Assembly (NCBI GenBank): GCA_964472165.1
Contig: CAYYJE010000023.1
Location: forward strand, 1-36,172
Reading direction: 5' to 3'
Source of the DNA: UBA1413 sp964472165
GTDB lineage: Bacteria; Bacteroidota; Bacteroidia; Bacteroidales; Prolixibacteraceae
DNA length: 36,172 bases
In this document: piece after piece, positions 26,394-33,635 of the stretch
How the letters are laid out: every line of letters starts with the position of its first letter
Position numbering within the stretch: the stretch's first letter is position 1
The notes under the pieces: model-generated
Database searches by the model: none
The model's input: the letters and a program-made list of their open reading frames with translations, nothing else
Told to the model about the DNA's origin: nothing
Translations under genes and position numbers: made by a program

Positions 26394-26642
26394 TTATTGT
26401 ATTGGCTCTGCCGTCTTCAGAAAATCGCTGATCCGCAAACATCGCGAAATTGTAGTTTCATCCGGGAAAAGTAGTTTCCCTACATGGTTACAATCGGCAT
26501 GCATCGCGAATTTTGATAAAATGTCAGAATAGCAATAAACCAAATTGTCAATACTGGCGGCCAAATCTTCGGGCCGTACATCAGAAAATAGATCATCAAT
26601 TTTCCCCTGGGGGATCGTCTTAAACTGTTTGTTTGCTTCCAT
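26394..26642 (-). CDS. Hypothetical protein, 82 aa
   Basis: Not recognised. An acidic N-terminal half (KIDDLFSDVRPEDLAASIDNL) is predicted helical, followed by a His/Cys-containing segment (MHADCNHVGKLLF). It starts at ATG 26642, four nt from the A/T-rich leader motif (26646-26658) also found before the ATP-grasp and terS genes. Last gene of the element's operon. In phage satellites this place often holds accessory or helper-interference genes, but nothing in the sequence shows that here. Confidence 0.6.
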   Translation of the reverse strand: MEANKQFKTIPQGKIDDLFSDVRPEDLAASIDNLVYCYSDILSKFAMHADCNHVGKLLFPDETTISRCLRISDFLKTAEPIQ

Positions 26643-26684
26643 CGTTTCAAATTGTTAAGGTTAGTTATTGTTCCTTCCAGGCGG

Positions 26685-26882
26685 TCAACGGTGCCGGTCG
26701 GGAATGTTCTGTTTAAACTTCATGTTTAAATAATCCTGCATAGGTACCCGACCTTCAAAGTTTTGCGGGTATTTTTTGCGCCACTTTGAATAATCGTTTA
26801 CATCAATCATCAAATATTTCCGGGCCAGCTTCTTTAATAGCTGCCATTTCTGTTTTTTGGTAATCCTGATTTTCATTTTCAT
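26685..26882 (-). CDS. Hypothetical protein, 65 aa, basic
   Basis: Not recognised. Very basic (KMKIRITKKQKWQLLKKLARKYL at the N-terminus), probably helical, with aromatic residues in the centre (DYSKWRKKYPQNFEG); nucleic-acid binding is possible. It lies 22 bp downstream of terS and 42 bp upstream of the 82-aa gene. Confidence 0.6.
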   Translation of the reverse strand: MKMKIRITKKQKWQLLKKLARKYLMIDVNDYSKWRKKYPQNFEGRVPMQDYLNMKFKQNIPDRHR

Positions 26883-26904
26883 TTAAATTAAACGTTTACT
26901 TTAA

Positions 26905-27402
26905 TTATTCCGGTTCCTGGCCGGTGCCGGTAATTTCAGTATATTCCCGCATGAATTTCTGAAATTCGCTTTCAGCTTCGATTTTTTCATTCAACCGTAA
27001 CCGCGCGACCGGATCAAAACCCAGCACGGCCCCCAGGGATTGCATGTACTTCAATGACTGGTTTTTCACCGTCACCCAGGGTGAAATTTGTTCGTAACCG
27101 CTGGCGGTTGCTTGTACCAGGTTCGCGGGATCTTTCAGCTTATCGGTCGCCGCCTGGTAGGTCGCGTATTCATTTGCATAGGCTGCGATCAGTGGCAAAT
27201 CTTCAAAGGTCAGGCGCTTTTTGAAAATCATCACCTGGCAACATTCTTTAAAAATCGCCTTTGCCCGATTCCCCAGCCACCTGGGCGGGGCGGGCACCTG
27301 ATCCAATACCTTCCCGGTTAATCCGGTTTTAATACGGTAATTTTTCAGCGTGCCCCGGAATTCTTTTAAATTGTTACTTATTGGTTTTCGACCTCTTGGC
27401 AT
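26905..27402 (-). CDS. terS: Phage terminase small subunit, P27 family
   Basis: A 165-aa protein with the P27 layout: basic N-terminus MPRGRKPIS, the P-APPRWLGNRAKAIFKE segment, a TFEDLPLIAAYANEYATYQAA helix pair, SPWVTVKNQSLKYMQSLGAVLGFDPVARLRL and an acidic tail. P27 small subunits recognise the packaging site and present DNA to the large terminase. No large subunit, portal or head gene follows, so the protein would have to work with a helper phage's motor. The 159-bp gap upstream contains C-tract repeats that could be the packaging site. Confidence 0.85.
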   Translation of the reverse strand: MPRGRKPISNNLKEFRGTLKNYRIKTGLTGKVLDQVPAPPRWLGNRAKAIFKECCQVMIFKKRLTFEDLPLIAAYANEYATYQAATDKLKDPANLVQATASGYEQISPWVTVKNQSLKYMQSLGAVLGFDPVARLRLNEKIEAESEFQKFMREYTEITGTGQEPE

Positions 27403-27437
27403 GATACATAAATTTAAAATTCAAATAGTTAATATTA

Positions 27438-27534
27438 ATACCCCCCCCTTCAAATAGGGGCTATGAAAAGAGAAGGGGGGAGCAGGATATATCAATTATG
27501 TTAAGTAGCGATTTATGCCCTATACCCCCCCCTT
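27438..27534. promoter_or_regulatory. C-tract repeat region upstream of terS, candidate cos/pac or terminator
   Basis: Two 13-bp direct repeats ATACCCCCCCCTT (27438-27450 and 27522-27534), with GAAGGGGGG at 27472-27480 able to pair with CCCCCCTTC at 27443-27451 (9-bp stem, 20-nt loop). Located in the longest gap of the operon, between the ATP-grasp and terS genes. Packaging sites commonly lie next to terS; a terminator/attenuator is the other option. Confidence 0.4.
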
Positions 27535-27561
27535 AATTTAGCGATCCTGGGCCGTTTTTGG

Positions 27562-28680
27562 CTATTTTAAATCATCAGGTATGTAACTGCCTAACTGTTT
27601 GGCGATTGCCGTTAATTTGGCCTTTGCTTCATTCAGATCTGATTCATTAATAGATTTCAGTGCCCTGATTGAAAAATAGTGCATGATCCGGGCGTCGGCA
27701 ACATCAAACTGTTTTACTAAATCTTCCTGCCAAACATTTCCCTTCTTGTAATTGTTAATTACGAATTCAGCAACCGCCCCGGCAATGTTTTCTTTTGTCA
27801 CTGCTTCAATGCCACCCAGTCCAGGATTGCCGTTCACTTCAATAACGTACGGTTTATTTTTGTCCGGTTCGTCGCGCATGATATCCACCCCGGCCACGTT
27901 CATTTTTAACGCTTTTGCGCTTCTGATTGCCAGGTCTTTTTCTTCATCGGTCAGCGTCGCGGTTTCCCCGGATTTGCTTAAACTGTAATTTGATCTGAAA
28001 TCATCGGCCAGGGCAAAGCGCTTATAACCGTAAATTTTGGGATCGCCGGTCAGTGCCCCAATAACCCAAACCCGCAAATCATTTGCGACCTTTCCGCTGT
28101 CCAGCTTTTGCGACAAAACCAAATCCATTTTTGTTGTCAATAGCGCCCGCAATGTTTGGCTGGCGTCGGTTTCATCCCGGATCATGAAAACCCCGGCGCC
28201 CTGGCTGCCCTTCTGCAATTTCAGGATAAACGGAAATCCCCCCACCTGTTCAATCACTTCTTTAAAATCGGTCAGGCTGTGGGCCAAAATCTGCTTTGGT
28301 ACCCGGATCTTGTGCCGTGAAAGATATTGGCATGTTTCAAATTTGTTGCTGCAAATCTTTAACCCGAATTCCGAAGCGGTGGTAAAAATCCCCAGGTTTT
28401 CGGAAACATGTTTTGTGATCAGTGCGCCATAATCAAAACCGCTGCCGGATATCCTGGGCACAATGGCGGCATAATCTTTTACTTTTATCCGGCTGTTTTC
28501 TTTGTCGCTGCCGTCACCTTTCAAATACAAACGATCCCGCCCGGCCAGGTTTGACAAATAACAATAAAAGCGGCTGGGCGCAATTACATCAGCTTCAAAT
28601 TTGCGGTCTGCAAATTCTTTTACTAAACGGCTCTGCGGGCCATCTGATAAGATCAAAACTTTTTTGTTTTCGGTGTCCAT
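27562..28680 (-). CDS. RimK-family ATP-grasp amino-acid ligase
   Basis: A 372-aa ligase with the complete RimK pattern: an N-terminal pre-ATP-grasp domain (1-~100), the phosphate loop KGSQGAGV at 157-164, Asp201-x-Arg203 and the metal/ATP motif EVNGNPGLGGIE at 281-292. RimK enzymes add glutamate or other amino acids to the C-terminus of a protein or to a small acceptor. A C-terminal extension of ~70 residues (310-372) is longer than in bacterial RimK of ~300 aa. It sits between the replicative helicase and terS in the element. Targets are unknown: a host, helper-phage or own protein could be modified. Confidence 0.88.
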   Translation of the reverse strand: MDTENKKVLILSDGPQSRLVKEFADRKFEADVIAPSRFYCYLSNLAGRDRLYLKGDGSDKENSRIKVKDYAAIVPRISGSGFDYGALITKHVSENLGIFTTASEFGLKICSNKFETCQYLSRHKIRVPKQILAHSLTDFKEVIEQVGGFPFILKLQKGSQGAGVFMIRDETDASQTLRALLTTKMDLVLSQKLDSGKVANDLRVWVIGALTGDPKIYGYKRFALADDFRSNYSLSKSGETATLTDEEKDLAIRSAKALKMNVAGVDIMRDEPDKNKPYVIEVNGNPGLGGIEAVTKENIAGAVAEFVINNYKKGNVWQEDLVKQFDVADARIMHYFSIRALKSINESDLNEAKAKLTAIAKQLGSYIPDDLK

Positions 28681-28721
28681 CTTAAAAAAATTTAAATTGT
28701 TAATATTTAAGGATATAAGAA

Positions 28722-30089
28722 TTAAAATTTGTATTCCGAATGTGCATTATTGAAGGTGTCATTTTCGCTAAATGCCGTAAACTGGCCATTGTGATAAATA
28801 TTCACTGATCCGGGTTCCCCGTGTCGATTTTTGGCGATTTTCAATTTCAATAGTTTATCTATGTTAGGGATCTCGGCCAGGTCGTTAAGCTCCTCGGCGG
28901 TCGGTCGCCATATTAAAATAACCGCGTCGGCATCCTGTTCCAGTGCCCCGGATTCCCTTAAATGGTTTAACTGTGGTTCACCGGTCGCACCATCGCGGTT
29001 CAGCTGGGCCATGCAAATAACTGGGATCTTTAAACCAATGGATATTTTTTTTAGGTGCCTACTAATTGCGCTTACTTGCTGTTCACGAGTCACCTTCTTA
29101 TCTTCGGGCGGTACCAGCTGCAAATAGTCAATGAAAACAATGGCCTGGCCATGTCGTTTCATGAATTTTTTAATCAGTGATTCGATCCGGCTGATCGTCA
29201 AACCCGGATTATCAAAAATTCTGATTGGAAGGTTAATGATTTCGCTAATTGATTTGTGGATATCGCGTAACTGGTTTTGATCGGTTTGGCCATCCCTCAA
29301 AACAATACGATCAATGCCGCTGGTTCGTGAAATAATAATTTCACCAATTTGGCCCGCTGTCATTTCATAAGAGAAAAACAAAACCGGTATGCCATGCCGC
29401 GCTGCGGTCTCCGCAAAGTGTAACCCTAAACTTGTTTTTCCTGATCCTGGGCGGCCCGCAACTATGGTAAACGTGCCAGGTGCAAAACCGCCTATCTTCC
29501 AATCCAATTTATTAAAACCGGTCGGGGTGCCTGCCGGTTTACCTGATTGATAGCTATTTATTTTTTGATCTTGCGTTTCCAGGGTGTTTTTTAGTAGTTC
29601 TTTCATCCCCTGGCCAGTTTCACCGCCTATAAAAATTTCGTTCACCTCATTGTCCAGGTGCCCTATTTTCTGTAAAATTTCATCCAAAGGAAAACCACTG
29701 TAAACATCGGATTCAATGTCTTTGATTTGCCGTATTATATGCCTGGCCGCATGTGTTTCAGCTATACGATGACAAAATCTTTCTATATCCCGGTCGCTGG
29801 CCGGTGCTGCCATTGCATAGCTGGCCAGTAATTGCGGGGTGATATTCTCAAAATTGCCGCTGTTCCTCGCAGCGCTTACCACTGTCTCCAGGCGGATCGG
29901 CTGGCGCCCGTCGTGCATGCCTGCCAGGATCTTATAAATGTCCTGGTTTACCATATCAAAAAACATTTCAGGTTTAATGATAGCGGCGACGGTCTCATAA
30001 GTCTCCGCCCCGTTGGTCATGATTGCACCCAATACAAGGGATTCAATTTCGGGCACCTGGGGCACCATCTGCAAAGGTTCTTTTGTCAT
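28722..30089 (-). CDS. dnaB: DnaB-type replicative helicase
   Basis: A 455-aa hexameric-helicase type protein. The N-terminal DnaB domain begins PEIESLVLGAIM; the RecA-like core has Walker A GRPGSGKT at 212-219, Walker B IVFIDYLQLV around Asp321, and the later ISRHLKKIS and GALEQDADAVILIWR motifs. It starts 3 bp after the replisome-organiser stop. Together they should open the element's origin and load a helicase, leaving polymerase and primase to the host or helper. Confidence 0.95.
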   Translation of the reverse strand: MTKEPLQMVPQVPEIESLVLGAIMTNGAETYETVAAIIKPEMFFDMVNQDIYKILAGMHDGRQPIRLETVVSAARNSGNFENITPQLLASYAMAAPASDRDIERFCHRIAETHAARHIIRQIKDIESDVYSGFPLDEILQKIGHLDNEVNEIFIGGETGQGMKELLKNTLETQDQKINSYQSGKPAGTPTGFNKLDWKIGGFAPGTFTIVAGRPGSGKTSLGLHFAETAARHGIPVLFFSYEMTAGQIGEIIISRTSGIDRIVLRDGQTDQNQLRDIHKSISEIINLPIRIFDNPGLTISRIESLIKKFMKRHGQAIVFIDYLQLVPPEDKKVTREQQVSAISRHLKKISIGLKIPVICMAQLNRDGATGEPQLNHLRESGALEQDADAVILIWRPTAEELNDLAEIPNIDKLLKLKIAKNRHGEPGSVNIYHNGQFTAFSENDTFNNAHSEYKF

Positions 30090-30092
30090 TGT

Positions 30093-30794
30093 TTATGATT
30101 CATGTAATAATGATTCAGCTGCGGATTTTTGTTTGCTCGGCATCGCAATAATGGGAAATTCGGTTTCCCATCGTTTTTGATTAATCCATGTTTGAAGGTG
30201 CGGCCATGCAGCGCAAAAAATACCCGCTGTTTTTTGTTGCTCTTTATAGCGGATCTCTTTATTAAGTGCGGGCATGAGCAAAAAGACTATTTCCGGTTTG
30301 CTCTTTTTTAGAAAATTGGTTAGTTCTGTTTTTTTACCCCTTTTTTCACCTGGATATTTAACCCTGAATTCCTCAAAAATGTCATTTATAGATTGATCAT
30401 TATTAATCATTCTTATTAGGGGTACATTTTCGGTATCCTTTTCGGTACACTTTTCGGTCTCTTTTTGCTGAAATTTATCCCAGTTCACCACTGTTAATAG
30501 GTGTTTCCTTCGGTTTCCTTTCCCCGCTGTTTTTCGTGTTATCATTTTATCACTTTCGCACAAACTGAAGAATTTGTAAAGTGTTTTTTTATGGCAGTCA
30601 AATAGGCCGCACCATTCATTTATTGATCTGAAGGATTCTCCGGGATTGCACGTTACCAATTCACCATTTACCGGAAATTTCATCGCTGTATGGTTTACGT
30701 TCAATAGAATTGTTATCCACCATTTAAAATATCGGTCATCCTGATAGATCCAGTGATTTTGTATTTCGCGATGAATTTTAATCCAGCCTATCAT
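30093..30794 (-). CDS. DnaD/phage replisome organiser-like protein
   Basis: A 233-aa protein beginning GWIKIHREIQNHWIYQDDRYFKWWITILL, the pattern of N-terminal winged-helix replisome organisers; the helix-turn-helix continues with SINEWCGLFDCHKKTLYKFF. The C-terminal half has the FEEFRVKYPGEKRGKKTELTNFLK segment seen in phage replication initiators. It probably binds the element's origin and helps to load the DnaB encoded 3 bp downstream. Start ATG 30794 overlaps the stop of the 80-aa gene as ATGA. Confidence 0.75.
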   Translation of the reverse strand: MIGWIKIHREIQNHWIYQDDRYFKWWITILLNVNHTAMKFPVNGELVTCNPGESFRSINEWCGLFDCHKKTLYKFFSLCESDKMITRKTAGKGNRRKHLLTVVNWDKFQQKETEKCTEKDTENVPLIRMINNDQSINDIFEEFRVKYPGEKRGKKTELTNFLKKSKPEIVFLLMPALNKEIRYKEQQKTAGIFCAAWPHLQTWINQKRWETEFPIIAMPSKQKSAAESLLHES

Positions 30795-31033
30795 TTTGTC
30801 ACTGTCTGAAGATTCTTTTGCAGTTCAATCGTACAATCATGATAGCTACCGGAAAAGATCTCTTCCCAGGGTGTCCCAGGATAGGCGTAAAATTCTGAAT
30901 GGTTCGGGATCATCCTGCTTTCTTTGGTTTGGGTGTTGTACATGATCTTCCAGCGCCCCATGATTATAACAACCGGTTTGATGTTATCTTTGCGCGGGGT
31001 GTCGCTGGCGGGCGTGCCCTTTTTTGTTTTCAT
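30791..31033 (-). CDS. Hypothetical protein, 80 aa
   Basis: Not recognised. A basic N-terminus (MKTKKGTPASDTPRKDN) leads to a beta-rich segment (VVIIMGRWKIMYN). It overlaps both neighbours by 4 bp (ATGA), so it is coupled to the excisionase-like gene upstream and the replisome organiser downstream, which supports that it is a real gene. Confidence 0.65.
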   Translation of the reverse strand: MKTKKGTPASDTPRKDNIKPVVIIMGRWKIMYNTQTKESRMIPNHSEFYAYPGTPWEEIFSGSYHDCTIELQKNLQTVTK

Positions 31034-31383
31034 GCCTGGGCCCTTTCCCTTCTTTGTGCAGACCTGGCCAGCTTCTCCGCTGCGATCATCGCGGGTGATA
31101 GCTTTTCGACCCGCCGGGATTCGATCCAGTTTTCGAGCTTCTTACGCGAAAATAGCAGGCGTTTCCCGCTACGGCTGGCGGGGATTTCCCCCAAACATGA
31201 TTTTTTGTAAACGGTTGCTTTGGTGTGTGGATCGCCGTTTTCCTTTAGAAATTCAACGGCCTGATCAATGGTCAGGTTATCGGATTGTGTGGCCGGTGGT
31301 TCCGGCTGCCGCAATTTCCTAACATCAGACTGTATGTCTTCCAGTTTGGAAAAAATTGCATCAAATGGATTTAAAACTGTCAT
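31030..31383 (-). CDS. Excisionase-like helix-turn-helix protein
   Basis: A 117-aa protein: a coiled-coil-like start (NPFDAIFSKLEDIQSDVRKL), then an HTH_17/MerR-like DNA-binding domain (LTIDQAVEFLKENG ... ATVYKKSCLGEIPASRSGKRLLFSRKKLENWIE), the form of excisionases and Xis-like regulators of Bacteroidota mobile elements. ATG 31383 is preferred over the ORF start 27 nt upstream because the upstream part would overlap the palindromic operator. First gene of the main operon; it may control both excision and its own promoter. Confidence 0.8.
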   Translation of the reverse strand: MTVLNPFDAIFSKLEDIQSDVRKLRQPEPPATQSDNLTIDQAVEFLKENGDPHTKATVYKKSCLGEIPASRSGKRLLFSRKKLENWIESRRVEKLSPAMIAAEKLARSAQRRERAQA

Positions 31384-31420
31384 GATCCGTATTATTAAAG
31401 TACGGATCAAATATAGTAAA
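31384..31420 (-). promoter_or_regulatory. Promoter and palindromic operator of the xis-replication operon
   Basis: TATATTTG (-7 box, minus strand 31408-31415) is directly followed by a perfect inverted repeat GATCCGTA-N9-TACGGATC (31384-31408) that ends at the start codon. No -33 match, as expected for a regulated promoter. The box lies in a 13-bp motif CAAATATAGTAAA shared with the integrase promoter. Confidence 0.65.
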
Positions 31421-31437
31421 GAAAATATTTGTATAAT

Positions 31438-31490
31438 GTTGTATATCAGATATATACGGTTGTATTTTACCGATACAACTTAAATACAAC
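31438..31490. repeat. Cluster of four GTTGTAT/ATACAAC heptamers
   Basis: GTTGTAT at 31438 and 31459, ATACAAC at 31473 and 31484. The middle pair forms a 7-7-7 palindrome (31459-31479). The cluster lies upstream of the xis promoter and overlaps the 3' end of the 260-aa gene; it may be an operator array or origin iterons. Confidence 0.6.
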
Positions 31491-32262
31491 CGGAAACGTA
31501 TTTAATTGCTTTTTTTAATTCTACTGTATCTTCTTTTTTTTCTACTTCCCGGCGCTTCCGAAACTGCCTTCTTGGTTTCATATAAGATTCATATTCAAAA
31601 TTAGTATTCCATTCTTTTTTAATAGCGGATATCAGATCAGTTTCATTTTCAATTTCATTTAACAATCCGGCCGATTCCAGGGCCGTTATCATAAGGGCCG
31701 CTTCTTTGTTAATGCCGGTTGGAAATTCCTGTTTTAATTTAATTATCAAATGTTCCGGGTTATCATGGTTTAAAAAGTCGGCAAATTTCAAAGGTGGTTT
31801 AACCAGTTCCCCGGAACCGTATTCAGCTGTAAATTCACCAATCAAATTATCAAAATAGGTTATTCGCGGGTGTCGGGTGTCGGGTGGGAAATGCCGTCTA
31901 AAATCGTTTACCAATCGTTTAAAATACTTCCGGTCGTAAATACCAAACATGCCGTAATATTCCCGGAAATAGGCCGAAATAACGGCGGTTTCAGATATAA
32001 ATACTTCTGATAACCAACTATGCAAATAAAAAAACTTTGATTGTTCGTTATCCCTGGCCCTGATATCTTCAGGCAACTGGTTGTAATGATCTTCAGCCAA
32101 TTTTTTCCACTCCGGCCAGTTTATTTTCAGTTCCTTTAATTCGAAATTCCATAATAGCGGGGGATCATTCCAAAAATGTTTAATAATCATTTCGCTGTCA
32201 ATGGCCGCCCGGCCTTTGGTTTTTAGCTGAATTTCCAGCCATTTTTCAAAAGAAATTGCCAT
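31480..32262 (-). CDS. Hypothetical protein, 260 aa, next to the integrase
   Basis: Not recognised. It is rich in aromatic and charged residues, with a conserved-looking middle (YDRKYFKRLVNDFRRHFPPDTR) and a very basic tail (MKPRRQFRKRREVEKK). The helical region FLNHDNPEHLIIKLKQEFPTG resembles part of small helical proteins often seen beside Bacteroidota integrases, but I cannot name a family. It starts 11 bp after the integrase stop and is probably co-transcribed with it, so it may be a regulator or accessory recombination protein. Confidence 0.75.
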   Translation of the reverse strand: MAISFEKWLEIQLKTKGRAAIDSEMIIKHFWNDPPLLWNFELKELKINWPEWKKLAEDHYNQLPEDIRARDNEQSKFFYLHSWLSEVFISETAVISAYFREYYGMFGIYDRKYFKRLVNDFRRHFPPDTRHPRITYFDNLIGEFTAEYGSGELVKPPLKFADFLNHDNPEHLIIKLKQEFPTGINKEAALMITALESAGLLNEIENETDLISAIKKEWNTNFEYESYMKPRRQFRKRREVEKKEDTVELKKAIKYVSGCI

Positions 32263-32273
32263 GATAAAAAATT

Positions 32274-33578
32274 TTATTGTTTATCGTTTGCGGGTTCGTT
32301 TTCGGTTTCGTTTGCTGGTTCATCTGCGGGGAAATTGGTTAATAATCCCGCGTTTTTTATTCTCTCATCCCGTTCAAAGCTGGCCAGGTAGTTTTCTGTC
32401 GTTTTCAAATCGGCATGCCCTAAACTTTCGGATATATAGGCAATGTTTGCCCCGGATCTTTTTAACACTGTGGCGTAACTGTGGCGGGCCGTGTAGGTCG
32501 AAATTTTGCCAATTTCCAGCGCCTGGCCGATATCCTTTAACCGTCGGTTTGTTGCTGATACCAAATCCCTGGTTTTCGGTTTGATTTCTGCCAATGTTTC
32601 ACCGCCTTTCAGGATCGGGAAAATTAATTTATCCGGTGCCGGTTCGTTTCCCCAGCGCTTAATTATTGCATCCATTTCCGGCGTTATAATCGCATGGATT
32701 TCTTCTTTTGATTTTTTCTTAAATTTCACTTTTTGCCGTAACCAAACGATTTCACCATCCTGGATATTTGAAAATTTTAACTGGATCAGATCAATGAAAT
32801 TGATTCCATTACATAGGTAGCTGAATAACCAAAGATCCCGGTAAAATTCCGTTTTCTCCTTTCCGTCGGTGTATTCTTTTATCTGTTTAATCTGTTTTAA
32901 TGTCAGTGCCATTTTGCGACCTTTCCCGGTCGGGATTTCATAGCGGCCGCCACCAAATGGATAATCTGAAGCTTTGATAATTCCCCTTTCTTTGGCGTCG
33001 TTTAATATGGCCCTGATCGCCCGCATTTGCATGCCAATGGTAGTATATCCTCGGCCTTCGGTTAATAGGTGGTTTTCATAGTTTTTTAGCCAGGTTGTTT
33101 TAATCGCCTTTACATCAATCCTGCCGCCTTTGTATTTTTCTATTTGGTTTAAAACATACTGGTAATATAACCGGCTACCTTCGCGGCCTTCGCTTTCCAG
33201 GGTTTCAATCTTCATTTTAAATAGATCATTCAGCGTTTCACCGCTTCGCGCTTTTAACCGTTTATTCAGCGCGTCAAAACTGAAATTCCCCGTTTCGGCC
33301 AATTCTTGCACGTTCTTTTTGATCAGTTCAAAACTTGATAAAAGATCCTTCCGAATTTCGCGCATTTGCGGCGCCTTCGATTCTTCCAGCTTATTGATCC
33401 AATCAGATTCAGTAATTAATTTTCCGGTGCTAAATTCCCAAAACTTACGCTGGTAAACCACCCGGATTCTGATTCTGTACAAACATCCCCCGCTTTTCTG
33501 ATCAGGGTTTATGTATTCCCGGCGCTTGTCAATAACCGGAATTACACTGATACCATCCTTTTGATAAATGTTTAACAT
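32274..33578 (-). CDS. int: Tyrosine recombinase/integrase of the element
   Basis: A 434-aa integrase: N-terminal arm-DNA-binding region (~1-100), SAM-like core-binding domain (~105-205) and catalytic domain. Visible active-site parts are Arg365 in TYTARHSYAT, His388 in LGHAD and the nucleophile Tyr397 in TTENYLASF. Two residues deviate: the first catalytic Arg position aligns with Asn260 (NGINF), and the His of His-x2-Arg is Tyr362. CTnDOT IntDOT also lacks the first Arg, so activity is still plausible. It lies next to attR and points inward. It should catalyse integration at, and with the HTH protein excision from, the 45-bp tRNA core. Confidence 0.93.
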   Translation of the reverse strand: MLNIYQKDGISVIPVIDKRREYINPDQKSGGCLYRIRIRVVYQRKFWEFSTGKLITESDWINKLEESKAPQMREIRKDLLSSFELIKKNVQELAETGNFSFDALNKRLKARSGETLNDLFKMKIETLESEGREGSRLYYQYVLNQIEKYKGGRIDVKAIKTTWLKNYENHLLTEGRGYTTIGMQMRAIRAILNDAKERGIIKASDYPFGGGRYEIPTGKGRKMALTLKQIKQIKEYTDGKEKTEFYRDLWLFSYLCNGINFIDLIQLKFSNIQDGEIVWLRQKVKFKKKSKEEIHAIITPEMDAIIKRWGNEPAPDKLIFPILKGGETLAEIKPKTRDLVSATNRRLKDIGQALEIGKISTYTARHSYATVLKRSGANIAYISESLGHADLKTTENYLASFERDERIKNAGLLTNFPADEPANETENEPANDKQ

Positions 33579-33598
33579 ATATTTCAGGTATTAATTTG

Positions 33599-33619
33599 GT
33601 ACAAACATGGTACAAGCAT
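33599..33619 (+). promoter_or_regulatory. Right-end paired repeats, candidate integrase arm sites
   Basis: GTACAAACA (33599-33607) and GTACAAGCA (33610-33618), 11 bp apart, matching the left-end pair in sequence, spacing and orientation. Confidence 0.65.
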
Positions 33620-33635
33620 CTTGTAAAATAATGCC

